The notes: a model not told the origin generated them from the sequence alone. A stretch of 8,017 bases of DNA from Kiritimatiellia bacterium (GCA_017476965.1 JAFUXX010000347.1:1-8017), one strand, 5' to 3'; numbered from the stretch's first letter, positions 1 through 6,337 are shown. Numbers and translations are program-made.

Positions 1-117
1 CTCGGGCTCGCCATCGCCCGCGCCCTCGCCCGCGGCATGGGCGGCGACCTGGCGTACCGCCGCCGCCCCGGCGGCGGCAGCTGCTTCGCGATACGCCTCA
101 AACCCGCAGGAGATTGA
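1..117 (+). CDS. Sensor histidine kinase, C-terminal end only
   Basis: An open frame enters from the left edge and stops at TGA 115-117, giving 38 residues. It begins LGLAIARALARGMGGDL, which matches the G2-box end of a histidine kinase HATPase_c domain (GLGLAI-x-R-x-LA-x-x-MGG), followed by the usual closing strand (SCFAIRL). This is the ATP-binding lid region of a sensor kinase that would autophosphorylate and pass phosphate to its partner regulator. The next gene, one base downstream, is an OmpR-type response regulator, so the two form a two-component operon. The sensor domain lies outside the window and the stimulus cannot be deduced. Confidence 0.85.
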   Translation, partial: LGLAIARALARGMGGDLAYRRRPGGGSCFAIRLKPAGD

Positions 118-118
118 C

Positions 119-811
119 ATGGCCTACATCCTTTTTGCAGAAGACGACGACACGCTGCGCACCGCGACCGCGCTCGCGCTGCGCAGCGAGGGCTACGAGG
201 TGCGCGCGTGCCGGGACGGCGCGGAAGCGCTCGCCGCTTTCGCCGAGCGCCGCCCGGACCTGCTCCTCCTGGACGTGATGATGCCGAAAAAGAGCGGCTA
301 CGACGTCTGCGCCGAAATCCGCCGCCGCGACGACTTCGTGCCGATCCTCTTCCTCACCGCCAAGTCCTCCGACGAAGACCAGATCCTCGCGCTCGGACTC
401 GGGGCGGACGATTTCATCGCCAAGCCCATCGGTCTCGACCTTCTCTTCGCGCGCATCGCCGTCATCCTCAAATGGACGCGGCGGATCCCCGGCGGCGCGG
501 GCGCCGCGGCGGCGGCGGACGGCTTCGCCATCGGCGGCGCGTTCGTCGACGCGAAGCGCTACACGGTCCGCGCGCCGGACGGATCGGTGCAGCCGCTCAC
601 GATACGCGAGCTCGGGGTGCTGCGGACCTTCGCGGCGCACCCGGGGGAAGTCCTCTCGCGCGACGCGCTGCTCGACTCCGTCTGGGGCGTGGACTACGTG
701 GCGGAAAGCCGTACGCTCGACCAGCACATCGTCCAGGTCCGGCGCAAACTCGGCGCCGCCGGCGCGCTCGTCGAAACCGTCCGCGGCGCCGGCTACCGCC
801 TGCGGACGTGA
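119..811 (+). CDS. OmpR/PhoB-family response regulator
   Basis: A 230-residue two-domain DNA-binding response regulator of normal family length. The receiver domain (about residues 2-118) has the acidic pocket E8-D9-D10, the phosphoacceptor D52 in LLLLDVMMP, the switch T80 (FLTAK) and the conserved K102 (AKP). An alanine/glycine-rich linker (about 124-140) leads to a winged-helix Trans_reg_C domain (about 141-230) with the hallmark stretches LTIRELGVLRTFAAHPG, SRTLDQHIVQVRRKLG and ETVRGAGYRL. It should bind promoter DNA when phosphorylated by the kinase just upstream. The start is supported by AGGAGA at 108-113, five bases before ATG, lying inside the last kinase codons, so translation is probably coupled. 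The target genes cannot be read from the sequence. Family assignment is certain; pathway is unknown. Confidence 0.95.
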   Translation: MAYILFAEDDDTLRTATALALRSEGYEVRACRDGAEALAAFAERRPDLLLLDVMMPKKSGYDVCAEIRRRDDFVPILFLTAKSSDEDQILALGLGADDFIAKPIGLDLLFARIAVILKWTRRIPGGAGAAAAADGFAIGGAFVDAKRYTVRAPDGSVQPLTIRELGVLRTFAAHPGEVLSRDALLDSVWGVDYVAESRTLDQHIVQVRRKLGAAGALVETVRGAGYRLRT

Positions 812-824
812 CGGGCGGCGACCG

Positions 825-1697
825 CTACACGCCCAACGCCGCTTTCCAGTGGGCCGCTTCCGCCGGGGTGGCGGGCTCGCGGCGGGCGAAGGGGGGCGTT
901 TTGCCGAACTTCGCGTACTTTTCGAGGCCGAGCGGGTGGTAGGGGCAGAGCTCGGTGCTCTCGGCGTGGCGGAGCGTGGCGAGGAAGTCGCGGAGCGCGG
1001 CGAGATCGGCGTCGGAATCGTTGAGGCCGGGAACGAGCGGCAGACGGATCCAGAGGCGCGCGCCGAGGGAATCGAGGCGGCGGAGGTTGGCGAGGATCGG
1101 CTCGTTCGAAACGCCGGTGAGCGCGCAGTGCCGGGCCGGATCGAGGCACTTCAGGTCGTAGAGGAAGAGCAGATCCGCGAGTGGGGCGGCTTCGCCGCTC
1201 CCCCTTGCTGCAGGACGGGCGGCGCCCTTTGCGCTCTCTGCGTCCTTTGCGGCTTTGCCGCTCCCCCTCGCGGCAGGACGGGCGGCGGGCTTTGCGATCT
1301 CTGCGTCCTTTGCGGCTAAAATCCCTTCGAAGGCGGACCAAGGGGCGAAGCCGGAGGTGTCGATGGCGACGGCGATGCCCTCGGCAAGCGCGGCGGCTCC
1401 GAGTGCGGCCGTGAAGGCCGGCTGCGCGAGCGGTTCGCCGCCCGTGATGGTGAGGCCGCCGCCGGTCGGCGCGTAGAAAACCTTGTCGCGCCGCACTTCT
1501 TCCATGACGTCTTCGACGGTCATCTCGCGGCCGCAGATCTCGCCGGTCGTGACGGCGCGCTCGGGCCGCGCTTCCTGCGACTCGGGGTTGTGGCACCACG
1601 CGCACCGCAGCGGGCAGCCTTTCAGAAACACGCTCGTGCGCAGTCCGGGGCCGTCTTTCGTGACGCCCCGCTTGATGTCGAAAACCAGACCGGTCAT
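825..1697 (-). CDS. Glycyl-radical-enzyme activating protein (radical SAM)
   Basis: A 290-residue radical SAM activase related to pyruvate formate-lyase activating enzyme. Such proteins use a [4Fe-4S] cluster and S-adenosylmethionine to abstract a hydrogen from a glycine of a partner enzyme. Visible signatures are FDIKRGVTKDGPGLRTSVFLKGC (split here as FDIK at 6-9 and DGPGLR at 15-20), the cluster cysteines C28, C32 and C35 in GCPLRCAWC, the SAM-contacting TGGEPL at 85-90, DTSG at 113-116 and YDLK at 180-183. The extra ferredoxin-like module of many family members is absent; only C55 remains in GEICGRE. Residues 128-169 are two copies of a 21-residue Ala/Lys/Arg-rich repeat foreign to the fold; without them the protein is about 248 residues, near the usual size of compact activases. 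The start ATG 1697-1695 overlaps the stop of the preceding gene as ATGA, implying translational coupling. No glycyl radical enzyme is present in the window, so the substrate is unknown. Confidence 0.9.
   Translation of the reverse strand: MTGLVFDIKRGVTKDGPGLRTSVFLKGCPLRCAWCHNPESQEARPERAVTTGEICGREMTVEDVMEEVRRDKVFYAPTGGGLTITGGEPLAQPAFTAALGAAALAEGIAVAIDTSGFAPWSAFEGILAAKDAEIAKPAARPAARGSGKAAKDAESAKGAARPAARGSGEAAPLADLLFLYDLKCLDPARHCALTGVSNEPILANLRRLDSLGARLWIRLPLVPGLNDSDADLAALRDFLATLRHAESTELCPYHPLGLEKYAKFGKTPPFARREPATPAEAAHWKAALGV
1191..1316 (-). repeat. In-frame 63-bp tandem repeat (two copies) inside the activase gene
   Basis: Reading the coding strand, copy 1 runs 1316-1254 and copy 2 runs 1253-1191. 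Both are exactly 63 bases (21 codons) and I count six mismatches between them. The encoded units start AAKDAEIAKPAARPAARGSG and AAKDAESAKGAARPAARGSG. Each unit opens with a nine-base sub-repeat (GCAAAGGAC, GCAGAGATC, GCAAAGCCC in copy 1) and ends in a palindromic part in which GCCGC and GCGGC flank eight bases (copy 1; one mismatch in copy 2). The array sits between the DTSG strand and the FLYDLK strand of the radical SAM fold and preserves the frame. Confidence 0.9.
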
Positions 1698-3667
1698 GGC
1701 TCCACCCGCCGCAACTCGTGCGGGGCGAGGCGGAGGAAAAAGGCTTCTTGCTGTCGTCCGCTTGCTGTCGTGCGACCGCCAACGGCAAACGGAGTGCAAC
1801 ACGGTCGGCACTTCACCGTGCGCTCTTCGTCCGAGAGGTTGGAGACGAGCAGCACGGTCTTGCCGTCCGCCGTGCGCCACCACGTGCCGAAGACGGAGGG
1901 CATTTCCCCTTCGAGCGCGGGCGGGAGTTTCATGGTCTTGTCGAAGAGCTGGAAGTTGGGGCGGCGGCTGAGCCACTTCGTCCGGACCGGCGCAACCGGA
2001 TCGGCGAAGCGCAGCTCGTCGAGGAGCGTGCCGTACGCGAGGGCGTCGAGATTCTTCTGCCGGAAGGCGCAGAGCGCGCGGAGGATGTCGCACTTGGCGG
2101 GGTGGTCCATCACCTCCGGCAGGAACCAGCCGAGCGCGTTGCCCCAGAAGAGGTCGTGCGTCTGGAGGGCGCGGAAGGAGGTGTCGTCGTCCGCGACGTT
2201 TTCCGGCGAACCGAAGAAGCTCGTGTAGCCCGTATAGACCGCCTTCCAGAACGGGAGGTCCTTCGGCGTGCGGTCGGTAAGCTGCATGTAGCCGTCGATG
2301 AAGTCCATGCAGTATTCGCCAGAGCCCTTCGTGACGAGGAACGCGCCCCTGGCGTTGGCGTCGCGGCGGACGGGTTCGAGCATCCGCCGGTAGCCATCGA
2401 CCCACCAGGCGCCGCCTCCAGTGGGGTGGTTGTGGGCGGGGTCGTGGCATTCGACGGCGTATGCGGAGCCGACCTGGTCGAGGAATAGCGACCCGGCGCC
2501 GAGTTCGTCGAGGATTCGGCCAGTGAAGCGCCGCACGACGCGCTGCCACGGCTCGCAGCAGGGGCACATGGCGGCAAGCGGCGGAGTGGCGGGGTGGTAG
2601 ATTTCCGCCCTTCTGGTGCCGTCGTAGTTGAGGGTGGCGAAGGGACGCGCTACTTCGTAACCTCCTGTCGAAGTGGTCCAGAGGCGGCCGTTGGCGTATG
2701 GAAGCATCTCCTGGCCGTCGGCCTTCGCGCGGGAGATCGCTTCGGCCGTACCGGGCTGCGCGGGGAAATACTCGGGGTAGTTTTCGTCGTGGCCGGAATG
2801 CTGCCAGAGGTGCCAGTGGATGCCGGTCGGGAAATCCGGGAAAACCTCCTTCACGCGGAGGCGGATTTTCTCGGCCTCGGCGGGATGGGCATGGATGTTG
2901 ATCCAGAGGGGGATCTGGCAAAGGCGGCGCGGATACGACGGGTTGTCGCGGATCGGGCCCCGCGAGGCCCATTTCTGCTTGAGGGCGAAGGCGCGGTAGC
3001 GGCGGGCGGCCTCCCACCAGTCGCCGCGGAGCGGTGCGAGAACGACCGGATACAGCGGACTTGCGGCGCCGTCCTCGATTGGAGTCTCGAAGGAGACGTT
3101 CTGCTCGCCTTCGATGCGGAAACTCTTCAGGCGGGCATCGGGATCCTCGGCGGCGACGTAGAGGCCGTTTTCGCCCGCGAAAAAGGCGGAAACCATTGCC
3201 GTGAAGGCCGGGTACGGGACGACCTCCGCCTCAGGCCGGGCGCGGCGGCCCTTGTGGAGGCACGCACCGTGATCGCCGGCGGGCAGGAGCGCGTCGCCTT
3301 CGCCGTCGCGCAGGACGCGACCGAGGCGCGGAAAGGAGGTTTCGGAGAGGAGCCAGCCCGTCGGGACGAGCGGGAACGAGAGACTCCAAGCCTGCGAACC
3401 GTCGGAACGCTTTTCGATCGCGACCTCGGCGCGGACCTCGCCGCCGCCGAGCGGGATGCCGCGCCATCGAAGGACCGTGCGCGTGGCGGAGTCCGCGCGG
3501 GAAAACGACGATGCGTCTCCCGCGCGGAGGCCGGCCTGGCGCGTCACGTCGCCGGCGGCGGAAAACACCGCAGTCCAGAGGTCGCCGCCGCCCGTGGCGA
3601 AGACGGCGTCGCCGACGCGGATTCCGGCGAGTTCGTTGCGTTCCGTGAACGAGGCTTCGAGTTTCAT
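1694..3667 (-). CDS. DUF6259-like putative glycoside hydrolase
   Basis: A 657-residue protein that I recognise as resembling the DUF6259 group, found in polysaccharide-using PVC bacteria. The assignment is by recall of overall sequence style, not by a search. Residues about 1-215 look like an all-beta galactose-mutarotase-type sandwich. Residues about 245-560 look like a TIM barrel, with strand-end motifs IPLWINIHAHP (252-262), GIHWHLWQH (282-290), MLPYANGRLW (321-330) and LFLDQVG (394-400). A short beta domain follows (about 590-657). D397 in LFLDQ and E451 or D455 in GEYCMDF are plausible catalytic acids, by analogy with glycosidase barrels. No signal peptide is visible, so it probably acts in the cytoplasm on an imported saccharide. 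ATG 3667-3665 lies 14 bases after the epimerase stop codon with only a weak ribosome site; the 3' end overlaps the activase start by ATGA. Residues about 620-642 look like a repeat-derived insertion. Confidence 0.75.
   Translation of the reverse strand: MKLEASFTERNELAGIRVGDAVFATGGGDLWTAVFSAAGDVTRQAGLRAGDASSFSRADSATRTVLRWRGIPLGGGEVRAEVAIEKRSDGSQAWSLSFPLVPTGWLLSETSFPRLGRVLRDGEGDALLPAGDHGACLHKGRRARPEAEVVPYPAFTAMVSAFFAGENGLYVAAEDPDARLKSFRIEGEQNVSFETPIEDGAASPLYPVVLAPLRGDWWEAARRYRAFALKQKWASRGPIRDNPSYPRRLCQIPLWINIHAHPAEAEKIRLRVKEVFPDFPTGIHWHLWQHSGHDENYPEYFPAQPGTAEAISRAKADGQEMLPYANGRLWTTSTGGYEVARPFATLNYDGTRRAEIYHPATPPLAAMCPCCEPWQRVVRRFTGRILDELGAGSLFLDQVGSAYAVECHDPAHNHPTGGGAWWVDGYRRMLEPVRRDANARGAFLVTKGSGEYCMDFIDGYMQLTDRTPKDLPFWKAVYTGYTSFFGSPENVADDDTSFRALQTHDLFWGNALGWFLPEVMDHPAKCDILRALCAFRQKNLDALAYGTLLDELRFADPVAPVRTKWLSRRPNFQLFDKTMKLPPALEGEMPSVFGTWWRTADGKTVLLVSNLSDEERTVKCRPCCTPFAVGGRTTASGRQQEAFFLRLAPHELRRVEP
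1747..1774 (-). repeat. 14-bp tandem duplication in the 3' end of the DUF6259-like gene
   Basis: On the + strand CTTGCTGTCGTCCG (1747-1760) is followed directly by CTTGCTGTCGTGCG (1761-1774), a 13/14 match. A 14-base unit is not a multiple of three, so the two copies encode different residues (within TTASGRQQEA of the host protein). They lie in a Cys/Gly-rich segment, starting KCRPCCTPFAVGG, that interrupts the smooth beta pattern of the C-terminal domain before it resumes at FFLRLAPHELRRV. Confidence 0.7.
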
Positions 3668-3681
3668 TTGCGCGCCGTATT

Positions 3682-4882
3682 CTACGCTTTTGCCTTCTCG
3701 GCTTCCATGAGCTTGACGAGATTGAAAAGCATGCGCGGGTAGTGGAAGGCGCCGGCCCAGCGCGTGCCCTTGAGCGTGGAGGAGGGAGTGCCGTCGCGGC
3801 GCAGGTACTTGATGATTTCGCCGTGCTCGGGATCCGGGAAGTGGTCGAAGAACCACTTTTCGATCTTGCGGAACCAGTCGAGCCACTTTTTGGTCGTGCG
3901 TGAGGGTCCATGCGAGGAACGTCGCGTAGATCGCTTCGTTCTGCGGCCACCAGAGCTTGAGCTCGTGCTCGTACTGGTCGGGCTCGTGGCCGGAAGCCTC
4001 GTCGACGTTGCGGAAGTAGATGATGCCGCCGCCGCCCTGCACTTCGTCCCAGCCCCAGTCGAGCGACCAGCCGAGAACGGCGAGCGCCTTTTCGAGCAGC
4101 GCCTCGTCCTTCTGGAACGCGGCCTCGGTCATCGTGAACCAGGAGGTTTCGATCGAGTGGCCGGGGTTGATGGTGCGGCCCTCCGGGGTCTCGCACGGCG
4201 TGCCGTCTGCGTTCACGATCTCGCGAAGCGCCTTCTTGTCGTAGTCGAGGAAATCGCCGAAGACTTCGCCGAGGCAGGTCTTGATCGTGCGGTCGTAGAG
4301 CGAGGTGTCGCCGCCGAGATCGCGCATCATGATCGACGTGCAGGAGATGATCATCGGGATGTTGTGGGCCCTGACCTTGCGCGCCGGGTAGAACTTCGGC
4401 GGCAGCAGCTCGGGGTTGTAGTAGTACATCATGATCGTCTTGTAGAGGCGCTCGGCCTTCGCCTTCCACTCGGGGTTTCCCGTGGCCTTGAAGAGCTCGA
4501 TGCAGGCCATCACGGTGTAGTGCTCCGTCACCACGTAGCGGCGCTTGCGCACGGGCCGGCCGTCCTCGGTAACGTCGTAGAACGTGCGGCCGTCGCGTTC
4601 GTCGAAGCAATGGTCCTCGATGAACCTCATGCCCTGGAGGGCGAGGTCGAGCCACTCCCGGCGCTTCCCGAGCTCGTTGTAGGCGCGCGCGAAAAGCAGC
4701 ACCATGCGGCCCTGCTGGCGGACGTTCTTGTCGGTGAACAGCACCTTGCCGTCGCGGCCGAGGTAGTTGTAGAAGCCGCCGTGCTTCGCGTCCGGCGAGT
4801 GCTTCTGCCAGAAGGGCAGGACGTCGTCGAGGAGGAGCGAGCGGTATTTGTCGATGCGGGACTGGAGTTCTGTTTTATCCAT
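3682..4882 (-). CDS. AGE-family sugar 2-epimerase, interrupted by a +1 frameshift
   Basis: The gene encodes an N-acylglucosamine 2-epimerase/cellobiose 2-epimerase-type (alpha/alpha)6 barrel enzyme, which isomerises an aldose at C2 or aldose to ketose. Frame 0 runs from ATG 4882 to residue 332 and includes the family motifs KNVRQQGRMVLLFARAY (53-69), GHSIETSWFTM (241-251) and WWPQNEA (311-317). At the A-run on the coding strand (3887-3891) the homology moves to the +1 frame: KWLDWFRKIEKWFFDHFPDP, then STLKG, then WAGAFHYPRML, ending at TAG 3684-3682. Correcting one base gives a 399-residue protein, normal for the family. H242 and H380 would then match the two histidines known to act as acid/base in cellobiose 2-epimerases; uncorrected, H380 is lost. 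Uncorrected translation instead runs on through an Arg/Pro-rich nonsense stretch into the next gene as an apparent 1062-residue fusion. A strong AAGGAA site precedes the start. The exact substrate cannot be told. Confidence 0.88.
3887..3891 (-). other. Frameshift site in a five-base A homopolymer
   Basis: The coding strand reads CAC GAC CAA AAA GTG G. Family-like sequence continues only if one A is skipped (CAA AAG TGG CTC). The shift needed is +1, so the classical bacterial -1 slippery heptamer A-AAA-AAG does not explain it, and the tract is too short for typical transcriptional slippage. A sequencing or assembly indel, or a true one-base insertion, is most likely. Confidence 0.85.
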
Positions 4883-4889
4883 GTTTTGG

Positions 4890-4895
4890 TTCCTT
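4890..4895 (-). promoter_or_regulatory. Ribosome binding site of the epimerase gene
   Basis: On the minus strand AAGGAA is followed by seven bases and ATG at 4882. It fixes the epimerase start and is the only clear Shine-Dalgarno sequence of this operon. It overlaps the first CTTGAC element, so a protein bound there could also be placed to affect the leader. Confidence 0.65.
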
Positions 4896-5017
4896 GACTA
4901 AAAATTCTGGCATCTTGACGGTCGGATATCTACATGAATGCGAAAAATATTCCACCAATTTTGCGAACATGCCCGAAGTGTGCTATGATTTGAAGGGTCA
5001 CGGTTTTTTCCGTCAAG
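4893..5017. promoter_or_regulatory. Candidate operator elements (CTTGAC repeats) between divergent genes
   Basis: CTTGAC occurs at 4893-4898 and again at 4914-4919, a direct repeat with a 21-base period, about two helical turns. The second copy extends to CTTGACGG (4914-4921), which recurs as its exact inverse CCGTCAAG at 5010-5017, immediately before the regulator start. AraC-family proteins commonly bind two direct half-sites about two turns apart, so these are candidate sites for the adjacent regulator. The inverse copy straddling the regulator leader could serve autoregulation. The roles are inferred; only the repeats are directly seen. No convincing -35/-10 pair was found for the minus-strand operon, which would fit an activator-dependent promoter. 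Confidence 0.4.
4961..4989 (+). promoter_or_regulatory. Sigma70-type promoter of the XylR-like regulator
   Basis: TTGCGA (4961-4966) and TATGAT (4984-4989) are separated by 17 bases, and TG at 4981-4982 gives an extended -10. Transcription would begin near 4996, leaving a leader of roughly 23 bases. That leader contains the small inverted repeat ACGG-TTTTTT-CCGT (5000-5013) and no obvious Shine-Dalgarno sequence before ATG 5019. Confidence 0.7.
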
Positions 5018-5018
5018 C

Positions 5019-6185
5019 ATGGACACTGTTCTCTTCTTTCACACTTCACAGCGCGAGGCCTGGCGGCGCGAGCTCGCGGGGGCGTATCGCTTCGCACGAG
5101 CCCGGCGCTGGCGCGTCCAGGTGGTGGAGCCGCCGATGGCGGGGCGGATTCCGGAAGTGAAGCGGCTTGTCGCATTCTGGAAGCCGCTCGGCTGCATCGC
5201 CGAATGTTCAGGGCGCGGCGGCGAACTTTTTTCTCCAAAACTCTTTCGCGGATTGCCCGCGGTTTACTTGGGGAGCGATCCCGCCGCGTTGCCGAAGAGC
5301 GCATCGTATGTCGCGCCTCCTGCCAAAGGGGTGGGCGAAGCCGCCGCGCGGGAGTTCCTGACGTGCGGGCTTGCATCGTTCGGATACGTGGCCACAGGCG
5401 GAAACTTCTTCTGGAGCCTCGACAGGGAGCGCGACTTCGCCGGCGCCCTCCGGTTCCACGGCTTTGCGTGCCAGGTATTCGGTCGCGATGGCGGGGTAGG
5501 GGACGACGCCCGCGCCGCGGCGCTTGCCGTCTGGCTCGGCAAACTGCCCAAGCCGTGCGGCATATTCGCCGAAAACGACAACGCTGCGGCCGAGACGATA
5601 GATGTCGCGCGCCGCATCGGCTTCTCAGTCCCGTCGGATATCTCCGTAATCGGGGTTGACAACGATACCGAGCTGTGCGGAAACGCCATGCCGGAACTGA
5701 CCAGCGTAGCACTTGATTTCGAATGGGCCGGATACCGCGCTTCCGAAATTCTCGATGCGCTGGTGCGAAAACCCGATGCACCAGCAATGCGCGAAGTGTA
5801 CCCGGTCATAGGCGTCGCCCGCCGAGGATCCACCCCGGCCGGCTTCGGAGCGCCGCCGCGAGTCCTGCGGGCGCTGGAATTCATACGCGGCAATGCGCTT
5901 CTCGGCATCAACGCCGGCGACGTGGTTTCGCGAATGCCATGTTCGCGCCGCTACGCCGAAATCGAATTCAGGAAGGTGATCGGGCATTCCATCCTCGAGG
6001 AAATATTGCGAGTCCGCTTCGAGAATGTCGAACTGATGCTGCGCGACCGCTACCGCACCATCGGCGCGATCGCGTCTCTTTGCGGGTGGAGGAACGAAAA
6101 CGCGCTGCGGGCGGCATTCCGCAAAAGATACGGCATGTCGATGCGTGACTGGCGCCGCGCCGCGCTGGCGGAGAGCAACCGATGA
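5019..6185 (+). CDS. XylR-like transcriptional regulator (LacI-type sensor + AraC HTH)
   Basis: A 388-residue regulator with the architecture of E. coli XylR (392 residues). Residues about 3-270 form a periplasmic-binding/LacI-type ligand domain, seen in PCGIFAENDNAAAETIDVAR (179-198), the LacI signature VPSDISVIGVDNDTELC (204-220) and the following P-x-LTSV-x-x-D-x-x-x-x-GY (225-239). Residues about 281-385 form an AraC double helix-turn-helix, with IRGNALLGINAGDVVSRMPCSRRY split across 289-312, the LEEILRVRFENVELML linker helix and IGAIASLCGW at 348-357, then AFRKRYGMSMRDW. There is no N-terminal LacI-type HTH, so DNA binding is C-terminal. It is divergent from the epimerase operon with 136 bases between, and is the probable sugar-responsive regulator of it. 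ATG 5019 is the only ATG start, since an in-frame TGA lies at 4986-4988. The effector sugar is unknown; xylose should not be assumed. Confidence 0.92.
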   Translation: MDTVLFFHTSQREAWRRELAGAYRFARARRWRVQVVEPPMAGRIPEVKRLVAFWKPLGCIAECSGRGGELFSPKLFRGLPAVYLGSDPAALPKSASYVAPPAKGVGEAAAREFLTCGLASFGYVATGGNFFWSLDRERDFAGALRFHGFACQVFGRDGGVGDDARAAALAVWLGKLPKPCGIFAENDNAAAETIDVARRIGFSVPSDISVIGVDNDTELCGNAMPELTSVALDFEWAGYRASEILDALVRKPDAPAMREVYPVIGVARRGSTPAGFGAPPRVLRALEFIRGNALLGINAGDVVSRMPCSRRYAEIEFRKVIGHSILEEILRVRFENVELMLRDRYRTIGAIASLCGWRNENALRAAFRKRYGMSMRDWRRAALAESNR

Positions 6186-6238
6186 AGAACGCGGGCTTCT
6201 TCGCGCTCTTCAACCGCGACCCGCTCGGTCGCCCGTAA
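6182..6238 (+). CDS. Possible 18-codon micro-ORF overlapping the regulator stop
   Basis: ATG at 6182-6184 overlaps the regulator TGA (6183-6185) as ATGA and opens an 18-codon frame ending TAA 6236-6238, with product MKNAGFFALFNRDPLGRP. Reinitiation could translate it, but nothing else supports it: no own ribosome site, no family I recognise, and a GC-rich hairpin follows five bases later. It could equally be chance or the remnant of a deleted gene. Confidence 0.15.
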   Translation: MKNAGFFALFNRDPLGRP

Positions 6239-6242
6239 GCCT

Positions 6243-6263
6243 CCCGCGGCGGGGGGCCGCGGG
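6243..6263 (+). terminator. GC-rich hairpin after the regulator, possible terminator
   Basis: CCCGCGGC (6243-6250) and its exact inverse GCCGCGGG (6256-6263) flank a five-G loop, a perfect 8-bp stem. A second small palindrome, GGCCC-GCC-GGGCC, follows at about 6265-6277. There is no T-run, so this is not a textbook intrinsic terminator, but its place between the regulator and the next promoter fits a transcription end. Confidence 0.4.
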
Positions 6264-6309
6264 CGGCCCGCCGGGCCTCGCAATCCCCGTCGGCCGGGCG
6301 GCGTTCCGT

Positions 6310-6337
6310 TTGTCTTTCCCATAGAAATATATAGAAT
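6310..6337 (+). promoter_or_regulatory. Candidate promoter for the secreted-protein genes
   Basis: TTGTCT (6310-6315) and TAGAAT (6332-6337) are 16 bases apart, inside the only A/T-rich patch of the 6186-6369 intergenic region. A start near 6344 would leave a leader of about 26 bases before ATG 6370. No clear Shine-Dalgarno sequence is seen in that leader. Confidence 0.45.

Noticed and set aside
779..807. GTCCGC...GCGGAC inverted repeat at the end of the response regulator gene as a terminator
   Set aside because: Six base pairs with a 17-base loop inside conserved coding sequence and no T-run; expected by chance at this G+C.
1191..1316. CRISPR array or mobile insertion sequence
   Set aside because: Only two abutting copies without spacers, and no transposase or terminal inverted repeats.
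825..3017. A 730-codon minus-strand open frame containing the activase
   Set aside because: Only the last 290 codons match the activase. The upstream part is Arg/Pro-rich and out of frame within the DUF6259 gene, so the start at 1697 is used.
2594..3742. A 382-codon plus-strand open frame
   Set aside because: It is antisense to the DUF6259-like gene, which has clear protein-like motifs; no independent coding evidence.
3887..3891. Programmed ribosomal frameshifting in the epimerase gene
   Set aside because: The shift needed is +1, while the A-run would favour -1. There is no stop codon or other known stimulatory element at the site, and enzymes of this family do not use frameshifting.
3764..4897. 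A 377-codon plus-strand open frame
   Set aside because: It is antisense to the epimerase, low-complexity (Val/Glu/Arg/Ala), and matches no family; high G+C produces such shadows.
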